From Bacteroidota bacterium (GTDB lineage Bacteria > Bacteroidota > Bacteroidia > Chitinophagales > Chitinophagaceae), in the NCBI GenBank assembly GCA_026391455.1, contig JAPLEH010000056.1, positions 1 to 64,000 of the forward strand: 64,000 nt of DNA. Direction: 5' to 3'. The position numbers and the translations under genes are program-made. The notes under the pieces were generated by a model. The model was not told the origin of the DNA, did no database searches, and saw nothing but the letters and a program-made list of their open reading frames with translations. Below are positions 54,026 through 62,996 of the stretch, piece after piece; position 1 is the stretch's first letter, and each line of letters opens with the position of its first letter.

Positions 54026-56923
54026 ATGAACCGTTCCTTCCGCACCATACTATTGCTGGTTTGCGTCGTAATGTCGATACGCACACCCGCACAAACGCGG
54101 CAGGTGATCCGGTACACCACCCGGGAAGGGTTGCCCTCCAACTCCATCTATCGAACCATCATCGACAAAAAAGGATTCTTATGGGTGGCCGGCGAAAGCG
54201 GTCTCAGCCGCTACGATGGACGCTCCTTCCGGAATTATTATACTACCGATGGTTTGCCCGATAATGAGGTAACAGAATTGATACTCGATACCAGCGGCAC
54301 TGTTTGGGCTCTATCCTTTAGAAAAAAACCCGCCTATTATAACGAGAAAAAAGACCGGTTTGAGAACAGCGATACGGACCGCGAACTCGATAAAATCGAA
54401 ATGGGCAATACCAGCATATCTGCCCCGCTGCGCTGGGGCGGAGTGATATTCTGCAATAATGATAAGGATGTGTATATTTCAAAGAATGGAAAAGTAACCG
54501 CCTGGCCCAAAGTATATAGTGTAAAGAGTAAACCGGAATTGATATTGGATTATCAGCCGGATAAATACATGGTGGTATGCGGGGATTCGATTCGGTATTT
54601 TGAAAAGGGAAGAGTTACCCGTTCTGCTTATTTCGGTTACAACTTCAACTGGAGTGAATATTTTAATAATACCCTGTATATACTGCAGCCAACCGGTATC
54701 GTTAAATTTTCCGTTGATAAGGATGGGAATATTCAATACCGGCAACAGCAGCAATATCCCTTTACATTGAAAGTAATGTGCCGCGCGGGAAAGGACCTCG
54801 CCGTGACCTCCTTTAGCGGGAATACCTATACGGTGGACGCCACCACCCTTCAATTGAAAGAAAATATTTTCAGCCAGTTCATTGTACGCAATGTAATGGA
54901 AGATCACAATGGCAATTACTGGCTTTCCACCAAAGACGAAGGGCTGATTAAAATACAACAACGAAGGATCTCTTCGTTTACGGAGAATAAAGACCTCATA
55001 AAAAACTTCAACGCCATTTTAAAAACAGATAAAATAATTGCCGGTAATAACCGGGGCGAACTATATGTGTATGACGGACTGTACTCAATCAAAAAGATAT
55101 TACTCAACACACCGGAAAACAGTTCAGATACCTGGGTGCGGAATATTCTGGATATGGGAAGTTCGATCTATGTGGCTACGCAAACCGGATCATTCTTACT
55201 CAATAAAAAAACATATGCAGTAGAAGAACCCTTTGCCGGTTTGAAAAATAAATCGACAAAGGCGGCTTACAAGCTCAACGATTCTATACTGCTGATGGGA
55301 GGCCATGCGCAATTGTTTTATTATAATATCCGGACAAAATCGTATACAGACAGTATATTGAAACGGATCACGGCCATTGGCACCGATGATCAGCAACGGG
55401 TATATATCGGATCTATTGACGGCCTCTATCGCAAAGACAAGGACTCACTGTATTATTTCGGAAAAGACTATAAGGCGCTTACGTTTCGCGTGGTTTCTAT
55501 TGTGAATACCAAAGACAGTTTATTGTGGATCGGCCGGAGTTCTGATTCCATTCTGGTATTAAAAAATGGAAAACCATTGGCCGCGATACCATTGGGAACC
55601 ATCATTCCCGGAAAAGTATGTAAAGTGATGTACAGCCACCAGCCCGGAGAAGTATGGGTGGGTACGGATAAGGGACTCAACCGCCTGTACTATACAACCA
55701 ACGGCACCGCATTTACCTATACCAATATGTATTTCAGCAGTGCAGACGGGCTGATCGGCGACCAGGTGAATGATGTGGTGATAAAGAACGACACATTGTT
55801 TGCTGCCACCACCGGCGGTATCAGCTATATGCCGGCAACGTTGCAATTGCCCCTGGCAGATATTTCCACGTTCATTACACGGGTGTCGGTCAACAATACA
55901 GATACGGCGGTATTGGCATCTTACTCCTTACCCTTTTCGCAAAATAACCTGCTGATCGAATTTTCTGCAGTGGACCTTACCGGATTCAACCCGGTATTTG
56001 AATACAGCATCAACAACCGCGAATGGATACGGGCGCAGAATAACACCTTGTCGTTGCAAAACCAACCGCCGGACCATTATACCATCCGTATCCGGAGTAT
56101 AAAAAGAGATGGTACTCCCTCTTCACAAGTGGCTGAAATCAGTTTTCATATTAAAACACCATTTTGGCAAAGTGGTTGGTTTCGCGGGGCTATCGTCTTG
56201 TTATTATTTGGCGGCATCCTTTTCATTGTACAACGAAGGAACAGGATCCGCCAGCAGCAGGCCATTGAAAAAATCACAACGGAGAAAAAGCTGGCCGAAC
56301 TGGAAATGCAGGCTCTGAAAGCACAGATCAATCCCCATTTTGTATTCAATTGTCTCAATTCGATCAAAGGATTTATTTATGACAAAGATTATGCACAGGC
56401 CGACCGCTACCTCGACCGGTTTTCTGAACTGATGCGCAGCACGATCGATAATTCCGATGCAGCCGTGATATCACTGGAAGAAGAAGTAAAATACCTCGAC
56501 AATTATTTACAATTGGAAAAACTGCGGTTCAGCGATAAGTTTGATTATACGATCGATGCAACGACTATTTCAAATCATAAAAATATTTTTGTACCCGCCA
56601 TGTTGCTGCAACCCTATGTGGAAAATGCGATACGCCATGGTATACGATTCCTGGAGGGCAGAAAGGGCATTATCCGTATTACCGCAGCAATGGAAGCGGA
56701 CAAACTGGTATGTACTATTTCAGATAATGGAATAGGTCGTAAAAAAGCGGCCGAATTAAAAAGCAGCCGCCATATTGAGTACCAGGGTCGCGGAATGAGC
56801 ATTTCCCGGAGGCGGGCCGAACTATACCATATAGAACAGGAAATCATTGATAAGACTGATGCGGAAGGAAATAGCCTGGGTACCACCATCATTTTAAGAA
56901 TACCACCGGAATTAAAACCCTGA
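54026..56923 (+). CDS. propeller-type LytS-like sensor histidine kinase
   Basis: The 965-residue protein has a signal peptide (ending RTPAQ), about 600 residues of two-component regulator propeller repeats, and a Y_Y_Y domain near 640-710. One membrane helix follows (WFRGAIVLLLFGGILFIV, ~720-738). A short coiled coil leads to a His_kinase domain with QINPHFVFNCLNSIKGF (His about residue 771) and a HATPase end (YVENAIRHGI and DNGIGRKKA). It senses a periplasmic signal and passes phosphate to the LytTR regulator encoded 7 bp downstream. The ligand is unknown. Confidence 0.95.
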   Translation: MNRSFRTILLLVCVVMSIRTPAQTRQVIRYTTREGLPSNSIYRTIIDKKGFLWVAGESGLSRYDGRSFRNYYTTDGLPDNEVTELILDTSGTVWALSFRKKPAYYNEKKDRFENSDTDRELDKIEMGNTSISAPLRWGGVIFCNNDKDVYISKNGKVTAWPKVYSVKSKPELILDYQPDKYMVVCGDSIRYFEKGRVTRSAYFGYNFNWSEYFNNTLYILQPTGIVKFSVDKDGNIQYRQQQQYPFTLKVMCRAGKDLAVTSFSGNTYTVDATTLQLKENIFSQFIVRNVMEDHNGNYWLSTKDEGLIKIQQRRISSFTENKDLIKNFNAILKTDKIIAGNNRGELYVYDGLYSIKKILLNTPENSSDTWVRNILDMGSSIYVATQTGSFLLNKKTYAVEEPFAGLKNKSTKAAYKLNDSILLMGGHAQLFYYNIRTKSYTDSILKRITAIGTDDQQRVYIGSIDGLYRKDKDSLYYFGKDYKALTFRVVSIVNTKDSLLWIGRSSDSILVLKNGKPLAAIPLGTIIPGKVCKVMYSHQPGEVWVGTDKGLNRLYYTTNGTAFTYTNMYFSSADGLIGDQVNDVVIKNDTLFAATTGGISYMPATLQLPLADISTFITRVSVNNTDTAVLASYSLPFSQNNLLIEFSAVDLTGFNPVFEYSINNREWIRAQNNTLSLQNQPPDHYTIRIRSIKRDGTPSSQVAEISFHIKTPFWQSGWFRGAIVLLLFGGILFIVQRRNRIRQQQAIEKITTEKKLAELEMQALKAQINPHFVFNCLNSIKGFIYDKDYAQADRYLDRFSELMRSTIDNSDAAVISLEEEVKYLDNYLQLEKLRFSDKFDYTIDATTISNHKNIFVPAMLLQPYVENAIRHGIRFLEGRKGIIRITAAMEADKLVCTISDNGIGRKKAAELKSSRHIEYQGRGMSISRRRAELYHIEQEIIDKTDAEGNSLGTTIILRIPPELKP

Positions 56924-56930
56924 GTAGAAC

Positions 56931-57698
56931 ATGACTACCATACACTGTATCATTATTGATGACGAGGAAAAAAATATAAAGCTGCTGCAGCAAATGCTCG
57001 GTATGCATTGTGCCCATGTACAGGTAGCAGCCACCAGTGCGGATGCCCGCGAGGGACTTACCCTTATAGAAACATTGCGGCCGCAATTGGTATTTTTGGA
57101 TGTGGAAATGCCGCATATGAACGGATTTGATCTGCTGAAAAAACTGGAACCCGTTTCCTTTGAAGTGATATTTGTAACGGCCTATAGCCATTATGCCGTG
57201 GAGGCCTTTGAGCATCATGCTACAGGATATATTACCAAACCTATCAATACAGACAAACTGATCAGCGCGGTACAGGCGGCCACCAAACGTATAGAGGAGA
57301 AGACGATCAACCGAAACTTGTTTTCCCTGCTGGAACAAAATACCAAGCAGGCGGCACCGGATAAAATACCACTCTCCACCGCCAACGGGTTACTGTTTGT
57401 AAAGATCGCAGAGATCATGTACTGCGAAAGCAGCGGGAACTATACTCATTTTTACCTCTGCAATGATAAAAAGATAATAGTATCGAGACAGCTTGGTGAG
57501 TATGAAAAATTATTGCCGGAGCACAATTTTACCCGTATCCACGATAAGTACATCATCAACCTCAGTTATATCAAAGAATACATCAAAGGAAGCGGCGGAG
57601 ATGTGATACTCGAAAACGGGAAGGAGATACCCGTTGCCACCCGAAGAAAAGAAGATTTCCTCGCGCGATTTGAAAAATGGATCCGGCGAAAAGCCTGA
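56931..57698 (+). CDS. LytTR-family response regulator
   Basis: The 255-residue protein has a receiver domain (acidic D10/D11, phosphoacceptor D57 in VFLDVEMPHMNGF, Thr/Lys at TAYSHY and TKPI). A C-terminal LytTR DNA-binding domain follows (~150-255: ANGLLFVKIAEIMYCESSGNYTHFYL, then LPEHNFTRIHDKYIINL). It lies 7 bp after the kinase gene and is almost certainly its partner. LytTR proteins bind direct repeats in promoters. Its stop is 4 bp from that of the convergent Uma2 gene. Confidence 0.96.
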   Translation: MTTIHCIIIDDEEKNIKLLQQMLGMHCAHVQVAATSADAREGLTLIETLRPQLVFLDVEMPHMNGFDLLKKLEPVSFEVIFVTAYSHYAVEAFEHHATGYITKPINTDKLISAVQAATKRIEEKTINRNLFSLLEQNTKQAAPDKIPLSTANGLLFVKIAEIMYCESSGNYTHFYLCNDKKIIVSRQLGEYEKLLPEHNFTRIHDKYIINLSYIKEYIKGSGGDVILENGKEIPVATRRKEDFLARFEKWIRRKA

Positions 57699-57702
57699 TG
57701 GG

Positions 57703-58242
57703 TCAGAAGCTGATGGTGGTATCGAGCAGGCGGCTGCGGATCTTACCTTTTACCGGAGTCCCTTTACTATACCTGCTTTTGCCGAGGTAATAACTGATCA
57801 CCGTTTTGGTCTTGGGCGCTATGATAAAATATTCTTTTACACCCGACTTTTCATACAACACTTTTTTCTTTTCCAGATCGTGTTTTTCATTGCCGGGAGA
57901 AAGCACTTCAATAATCAGGTCCGGCGCACCCATTACCTTTCCGCCTTTGACGAGTTTTAAACTACTATTGAAAAGGAAAAGAATATCCGGTTGTACGATA
58001 TTATTTTCATCCAGATATACGTCCACGGGTGCAACAACTGTGATACCCAAATTAGTTTCTGCTGCGTAATTGTCGATTAAGCGGGATAAATAAGTAATTA
58101 ACCGCTGATGTTCAAACGAAGGGGCCGGACTTATAAAGATTGTATTGTGCAAAACCTCGGCGGGAGTACCAAGGGGAAGCAATTCATATACTTCCAATGC
58201 TGTACGGGGTGGATTGATATGTTTTCGTTTAGGGACTCCCAT
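57703..58242 (-). CDS. Uma2 family endonuclease-like protein
   Basis: The 179-residue protein has the Uma2/DUF820 fold, a branch of PD-(D/E)XK. LGTPAEVLHNTIFISPAPSFEHQRLI at the N-terminus is followed by the core VQPDILFLF and APDLIIEVLSPGNEKHDLEKKKVLYEKSGVKEYFII. The acidic Asp and Glu of the active site are visible (E-V-L here, not E-x-K, as is common in Uma2). Uma2 proteins are abundant in Cyanobacteria and some Bacteroidota; their role is unproven. The gene is alone on its strand between the response regulator and the ACP-like gene. Confidence 0.88.
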   Translation of the reverse strand: MGVPKRKHINPPRTALEVYELLPLGTPAEVLHNTIFISPAPSFEHQRLITYLSRLIDNYAAETNLGITVVAPVDVYLDENNIVQPDILFLFNSSLKLVKGGKVMGAPDLIIEVLSPGNEKHDLEKKKVLYEKSGVKEYFIIAPKTKTVISYYLGKSRYSKGTPVKGKIRSRLLDTTISF

Positions 58243-58272
58243 TGATCAAATTTACATTATCTTTTTAATATT

Positions 58273-58857
58273 TTAATCCAAACCAAGATCACTGGTAAAC
58301 GAACTGTCCGGACTTACCTCATAATAATCTACTCCCGCTTTATTGACCGTAATGCCTGTTACAGCCACTAAGATCTCATAGTAGTTTGTTATCTTCTCTT
58401 TCCTTAGTATCCTAGCATACTGGCTGGCACAAAATGCGAGTATAAAATCATCTACAGTAATGTTATTCCAATCATAAGCAGGTAACCACACCATTATATG
58501 TTTTCTCCACCAACTGCTTTTGGCGGGCGCAGATTGCCTCATAGCAGCACGGTGAACCGGAAGGCCCAATGTGGAATCCAGTTTTTTCCACCGTTCTTCA
58601 TCACCGGCTGAAAGATAAGGGGCAATATTCGCAGACAACGTGAACGGCTTATCAGGGGTATGGGCACTCAGGGCTGATTGGATAAGCCCGAAGTAATGGT
58701 CGCGCAACGGGGCCTCTGTCGCTGAAATATGCAGTAGGCGGGCAATGGTATCCGTTGCCTGCCGGACTGTTGTCATTTTTTCAGCTTCCCGATTTGGAAT
58801 ATCAATTTGAAAAAACTTTTCAAACTCAACAATAAGCTCAACGGTATCTAATCCCAT
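58273..58857 (-). CDS. acyl-carrier-protein-like protein, split/permuted and without the carrier serine
   Basis: From the ATG at 58857 the product has 194 residues. It begins MGLDTVELIVEFEKFFQIDIPNREAEKM, like the second half of an acyl carrier protein, with Thr where the phosphopantetheine-bearing Ser of the DSL motif should be. It ends VSPDSSFTSDLGLD, like the first half of an acyl carrier protein up to that same site. A ~130-residue insert with a conserved Trp-rich part lies between. The layout suggests a circular permutation or split ACP-like fold. An upstream ATG (58905) would add 16 residues. Function is unknown. Confidence 0.75.
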   Translation of the reverse strand: MGLDTVELIVEFEKFFQIDIPNREAEKMTTVRQATDTIARLLHISATEAPLRDHYFGLIQSALSAHTPDKPFTLSANIAPYLSAGDEERWKKLDSTLGLPVHRAAMRQSAPAKSSWWRKHIMVWLPAYDWNNITVDDFILAFCASQYARILRKEKITNYYEILVAVTGITVNKAGVDYYEVSPDSSFTSDLGLD

Positions 58858-59080
58858 AAAACAGGTTTCGGGACTAAAATTAATAAAGAAAGGAGCTGTG
58901 GCCACTCACCCCCAAAAACGAATTGTAGTAACTTACAAAAGACCCCTACATCAAAAAAAACCATCATCTGTTCACTTTTAACTATTATCTGTTTTTTAAC
59001 CTTGATTAACATTAAACAAAGCCCTGTTAACCCACAAACTCATAACCTATGAATATTTTCGTACAAGAAATTAACAGGCT

Positions 59081-61906
59081 ATGAAAAAATTTGTACTGCT
59101 GCTGCTTTTCGGATCTATGACCACTCTCCTTTGGGCTCAAAAGAACGGGTCTGTAAAAGGTATTGCTTTCGATACCATCAGTAAACAGCCCGTGGCGGCG
59201 GCAACGGTAACGGTGCTCGACCGCAAGGATTCTTCGCTCGTAGCGTTTACCATGACCGGAGCCGATGGTCGCTTTGAAGTAAAAGGTTTATCCAACGGCG
59301 ACTACCGGTTGCTTATTACCCATGTAAACTATCACAACAGCAATAAATATTTTTCCGTAACGGATGCAAAAAGAGATCCCGACCTGGGACAATTGGCCAT
59401 CAGCGATAAGACCAAAGTGCTGGAAGAAGTGGTACTGGCCAATGAGGCCCCGCCCGTAACACTCATCAACGACACCATACAGTACAATGCCGGTTCATTC
59501 AAAACACCGCCCAATGCCAGCGTAGAGCAATTGCTCAGAAAACTACCCGGTGTAAAAGTGGAAAAGGACGGCACCATCAAAGCACAGGGAGAGAAAGTGA
59601 CCAAAGTGCTGGTAGATGGCAAAGAATTTTTTGGCAACGATCCGAAAGTGGCTACGAAAAACCTGCCGGCAGATGCGGTGGATAAAGTGCAGGTGTATGA
59701 TAAACAAAGCGACCAGGCTCAGCTCACCGGCTTTGAAGATGGTAATTATGAAAAGACCATAAACCTGAAACTGAAGAAAGATAAAAAGAAAGGGCTCTTT
59801 GGAAAAATAAATGCAGGGGGCGGTACCAAAGAACGCTATGAAGGAAAATTCAATCTCAATTCCTTCAAAGGAGCCCGTCAGTTTTCTGCCATCGGCATGG
59901 GCAACAACACCAATGCGGAAGGATTTTCCTTTATGGATATTCTCAATTTTACCGGCGAGCTGGCACGAATGCAACGGGGTGGCGGTGGAAACATCAATAT
60001 CAATATGTCCGGAGATGAAGCAACGGCCATGGGTATCAGCGGCGGCAACCGCAACAGTGGTATCAATACGGCCTGGGGCGGCGGGTTGAATTATAATAAT
60101 ATCATCGGCACGAAGCTCGATATGCAGAGTAACTATTTTTATAACCGCTATAACCCCAATCAGGAGAGCCATATTCAACGGCAGTATTTCCTCCCGGATT
60201 CCTCTTATTTCTATAATCAGAATGCATTTAGCGATAACCTGAGCAATAATCATCGTCTCAACCTCAACCTGTTGTATCAACTCGATTCGATGAATACGAT
60301 CCGTGTGGTGCCCTCCTTCAGCTACCAGCAAACAGACAACCGGTCGCAGACGGACTACCAGACCATGGCCGAAAACAAATCACTCACGAACGACGGATTT
60401 AGTAATACTACCAGTGATAATAAGGGCTATACCTTCCGCAATGATATAACCTGGCGTAAAAAATTTGCCCGCAAAGGAAGAACGTTCTCGTTGTCGCTGC
60501 AAACAACCCTCAATGAGAGCAATGGCGATGGAAGTCTTAGTTCCGTAAATAGTTTTTACACTCCCAACGGTACGCTGCAAAAGAAAGACACCCTGAACCA
60601 GCAAAACAAAACAACTGGTGACCTGCGCGGATACACGGCCCGCGCTGTATATACAGAACCGCTCTGGAAAAGATCCCTGCTTGAATTCAGTGCCGGTATT
60701 AGCGATACCAAAAACAGCGCACAAAAGCAAACCTGGGATTATAATAAAGGCAGTGGCAAGTTTGATAAGATCAATAATATACTGAGCAATGACTTTGAGA
60801 ATACGTATGGGTATACCACAGGCGGCATTCGCCTGCGTACGCAAAAGAAAAAATTAAATTATGCATTCGGGCTAAGCTGGCAGCGCGCCGAGCTGGATGG
60901 AAAGATCATCAGCGGCAGCAAAGATTCGTTGATCAGTAAGACCTTTCATAATTTATTGCCCAACGCACGATTTCAATATAATTTTTCCCGCTTTAAGAAT
61001 GTATCCGTTTCGTATAATACCGCTACCAACCAGCCCAGCATTACCCAACTGCAACCCGTACCCGATAACAGCAACCCGTTGCTGATACGCGAGGGCAACC
61101 CCGATCTGAAACAGGAGTTCAATCATACCATTATGACACATCTGCAATTGATCAGTCCGTTCAGAAACAGAAACCTGTTTGGCTTTGTAAACATGCAGCT
61201 TACCCAAAACAAGATCGTGAATTATGATTCAGTAAATCTGCAAACTGGTATTCGCACCACCCGCCCGGTGAACGTGAATGGTGTTTATAATTTTAACAGC
61301 AGTATTAGCTATGGCCGCCCGGTGAAATTTCTGAAAGGAACGGTGGATTTAAGCAGCAATATTGGTATCAATAAAACCAAACAGTTCATCAATAAAACCG
61401 AAAACACCATCCGCACAGTTACCATAGGCCCGGATATCCGGTTTGACATTAACCCCAATGATAAATTGAATATCAGTGCCGGCGCAGGGATAAGTTATAA
61501 TAAGACCAATTATTCCCTGCAGGCAGCACTCAATGCTGATTTCCTTTCACAGGAGTACACGGCATCCGTTGACTGGCAAATGCCGAAAGGATTTTTCTTT
61601 TCTACGGATTTCAATTATATGATCAATAGTCAGCGTGCCGCCGGATTCAATACAAAAGTACCGTTGTGGAATGCCAGCATCAGTAAGCAGGTACTCAAGT
61701 TCAACCGGGGTGAATTGAAATTCAGCGTGCGCGACCTGCTGAATAAAAATGTGGGTATCAGCCGCAATACCAGCAATAACTATATTGAAGATTCAAAAGT
61801 GCTAACGCTCCGCCGTTTTTGTATGCTGAGTTTTACCTACAGCCTGAGTAAAACGGGGTTGAATAATGCAGGTGGTGGCGGTGGTATGCGCATCATCACG
61901 CGATAG
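59081..61906 (+). CDS. outer-membrane beta-barrel protein, TonB-receptor-like (OMP_b-brl_3)
   Basis: The 941-residue protein has a signal peptide (ending LLWAQ), a carboxypeptidase-regulatory-like domain (GSVKGIAFDTISKQPVAAATVTVLD, ~24-100), and a plug-like region (VEQLLRKLPGVKVEKDGTIKAQGEKV, then LVDGKEFFGNDPKVATKNLPADAVDKVQVYD). A long barrel fills the rest, ending in an aromatic-rich strand. It fits the OMP_b-brl_3 group, related to SusC/TonB-dependent receptors, but no clear TonB box is seen. The substrate is unknown. It stands alone, with a -7-like TATTTTCG at 59054-59061. Confidence 0.93.
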   Translation: MKKFVLLLLFGSMTTLLWAQKNGSVKGIAFDTISKQPVAAATVTVLDRKDSSLVAFTMTGADGRFEVKGLSNGDYRLLITHVNYHNSNKYFSVTDAKRDPDLGQLAISDKTKVLEEVVLANEAPPVTLINDTIQYNAGSFKTPPNASVEQLLRKLPGVKVEKDGTIKAQGEKVTKVLVDGKEFFGNDPKVATKNLPADAVDKVQVYDKQSDQAQLTGFEDGNYEKTINLKLKKDKKKGLFGKINAGGGTKERYEGKFNLNSFKGARQFSAIGMGNNTNAEGFSFMDILNFTGELARMQRGGGGNININMSGDEATAMGISGGNRNSGINTAWGGGLNYNNIIGTKLDMQSNYFYNRYNPNQESHIQRQYFLPDSSYFYNQNAFSDNLSNNHRLNLNLLYQLDSMNTIRVVPSFSYQQTDNRSQTDYQTMAENKSLTNDGFSNTTSDNKGYTFRNDITWRKKFARKGRTFSLSLQTTLNESNGDGSLSSVNSFYTPNGTLQKKDTLNQQNKTTGDLRGYTARAVYTEPLWKRSLLEFSAGISDTKNSAQKQTWDYNKGSGKFDKINNILSNDFENTYGYTTGGIRLRTQKKKLNYAFGLSWQRAELDGKIISGSKDSLISKTFHNLLPNARFQYNFSRFKNVSVSYNTATNQPSITQLQPVPDNSNPLLIREGNPDLKQEFNHTIMTHLQLISPFRNRNLFGFVNMQLTQNKIVNYDSVNLQTGIRTTRPVNVNGVYNFNSSISYGRPVKFLKGTVDLSSNIGINKTKQFINKTENTIRTVTIGPDIRFDINPNDKLNISAGAGISYNKTNYSLQAALNADFLSQEYTASVDWQMPKGFFFSTDFNYMINSQRAAGFNTKVPLWNASISKQVLKFNRGELKFSVRDLLNKNVGISRNTSNNYIEDSKVLTLRRFCMLSFTYSLSKTGLNNAGGGGGMRIITR

Positions 61907-61911
61907 GCTAA

Positions 61912-62991
61912 TTAATCAAACGACACGGCGATGGAGGAAGTAATAAAGGCATAGTTTTTCGAATAACCGCTCTTCATGGCAAAGATCGGATCCTTGCTAT
62001 GAAGTGACCGCCCTTCTATACGTAATACCGCGTTTTTTACGGGTGTGAAATCGAAGTTGATCGAAAGCCCGGTTGTTCGAAACCCGTTAGGCGTATTGGT
62101 GCTGATGATCACCCCCTGTGGATCCTGGTAATATTCTGCCCGGGCGGCAAAACTCCATTTATCAGAAATGGCCTGTTTATAAATGGCAACAGGTGTCAGC
62201 CATGTATAACGGCGATGGCTACCCGAAAATGCCTGTTCGGTGCCAAGGTCAAACCCCAATGTAAGTGTGGACCGCTGTGCAAGTTTGAAAACACTGTACA
62301 GGTTATGAAATAAACGGTTTCGCCGGCTGCTGTCGGGCTTATCGGTACCGGAAAAATTACTGTAATTGAGCAATACCCGGTCATTGGGTTTATATTGTAC
62401 CTGCATCCCGACACTCATGGCTGAGTTTCCGCTGAGGCGCGTTATGCGTTGCCAGCCATTTAATACCAGTCCGCTAAATACCCATTTTTCATTGGGTGAA
62501 GTATAGGTCAGCTTTGCACCGGCTTCAAAATAAGGGCTCGACTCTGCCAGCAATGAGCGTGTAAGAACGGGACAATCTTTGCTGACGGCGTTTTCAAACC
62601 CTATATGGGATGGAAGTATGCCCGCATCGAGCCAGAGGTTGGAACGTTTTGACAATTTAACGCCGGCATTGGCTTCCAGGACATTTCTGAAAGCGACCGG
62701 CTCCGCTGCATAATTGGCCTGCAAATAGGTACCTGTACCCAATGCCAGATTGGCTCGTGTTACTGCAGATTGGTGCGCAATTTTGATATACCCGAGGTTC
62801 AGATTCACTTCATTATGACGATTATGACTATACAGAAACAAGGGCTGCATGCCATCTGACGGCTTGTTGAATCCGTAGAGATAATAGATCTCCGCATAAC
62901 CGGAAACGTTAATAGTCTTCGTGCGCGTGCTATCCTGAGCAGCCATATTCATAGAGGCCAACAACACAGCAGAAAAGAGAAAATATTTCAT
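61912..62991 (-). CDS. outer-membrane porin, Bbp2-like
   Basis: The 359-residue protein has a signal peptide (ending NMAAQ) and an all-beta mature part. Alternating strands begin VSGYAEIYYLYGFNKPSDG and HNRHNEVNLNLGYIKI, and the end strand is YAFITSSIAVSFD. This pattern fits the putative beta-barrel porin-2 (OmpL-like) group. It should form a barrel of about 16-18 strands in the outer membrane and pass small solutes. It ends 5 bp from the convergent OMP and starts 5 bp after the KUP stop, so it is probably co-transcribed with kup. Confidence 0.88.
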   Translation of the reverse strand: MKYFLFSAVLLASMNMAAQDSTRTKTINVSGYAEIYYLYGFNKPSDGMQPLFLYSHNRHNEVNLNLGYIKIAHQSAVTRANLALGTGTYLQANYAAEPVAFRNVLEANAGVKLSKRSNLWLDAGILPSHIGFENAVSKDCPVLTRSLLAESSPYFEAGAKLTYTSPNEKWVFSGLVLNGWQRITRLSGNSAMSVGMQVQYKPNDRVLLNYSNFSGTDKPDSSRRNRLFHNLYSVFKLAQRSTLTLGFDLGTEQAFSGSHRRYTWLTPVAIYKQAISDKWSFAARAEYYQDPQGVIISTNTPNGFRTTGLSINFDFTPVKNAVLRIEGRSLHSKDPIFAMKSGYSKNYAFITSSIAVSFD

Positions 62992-62996
62992 CTTGT

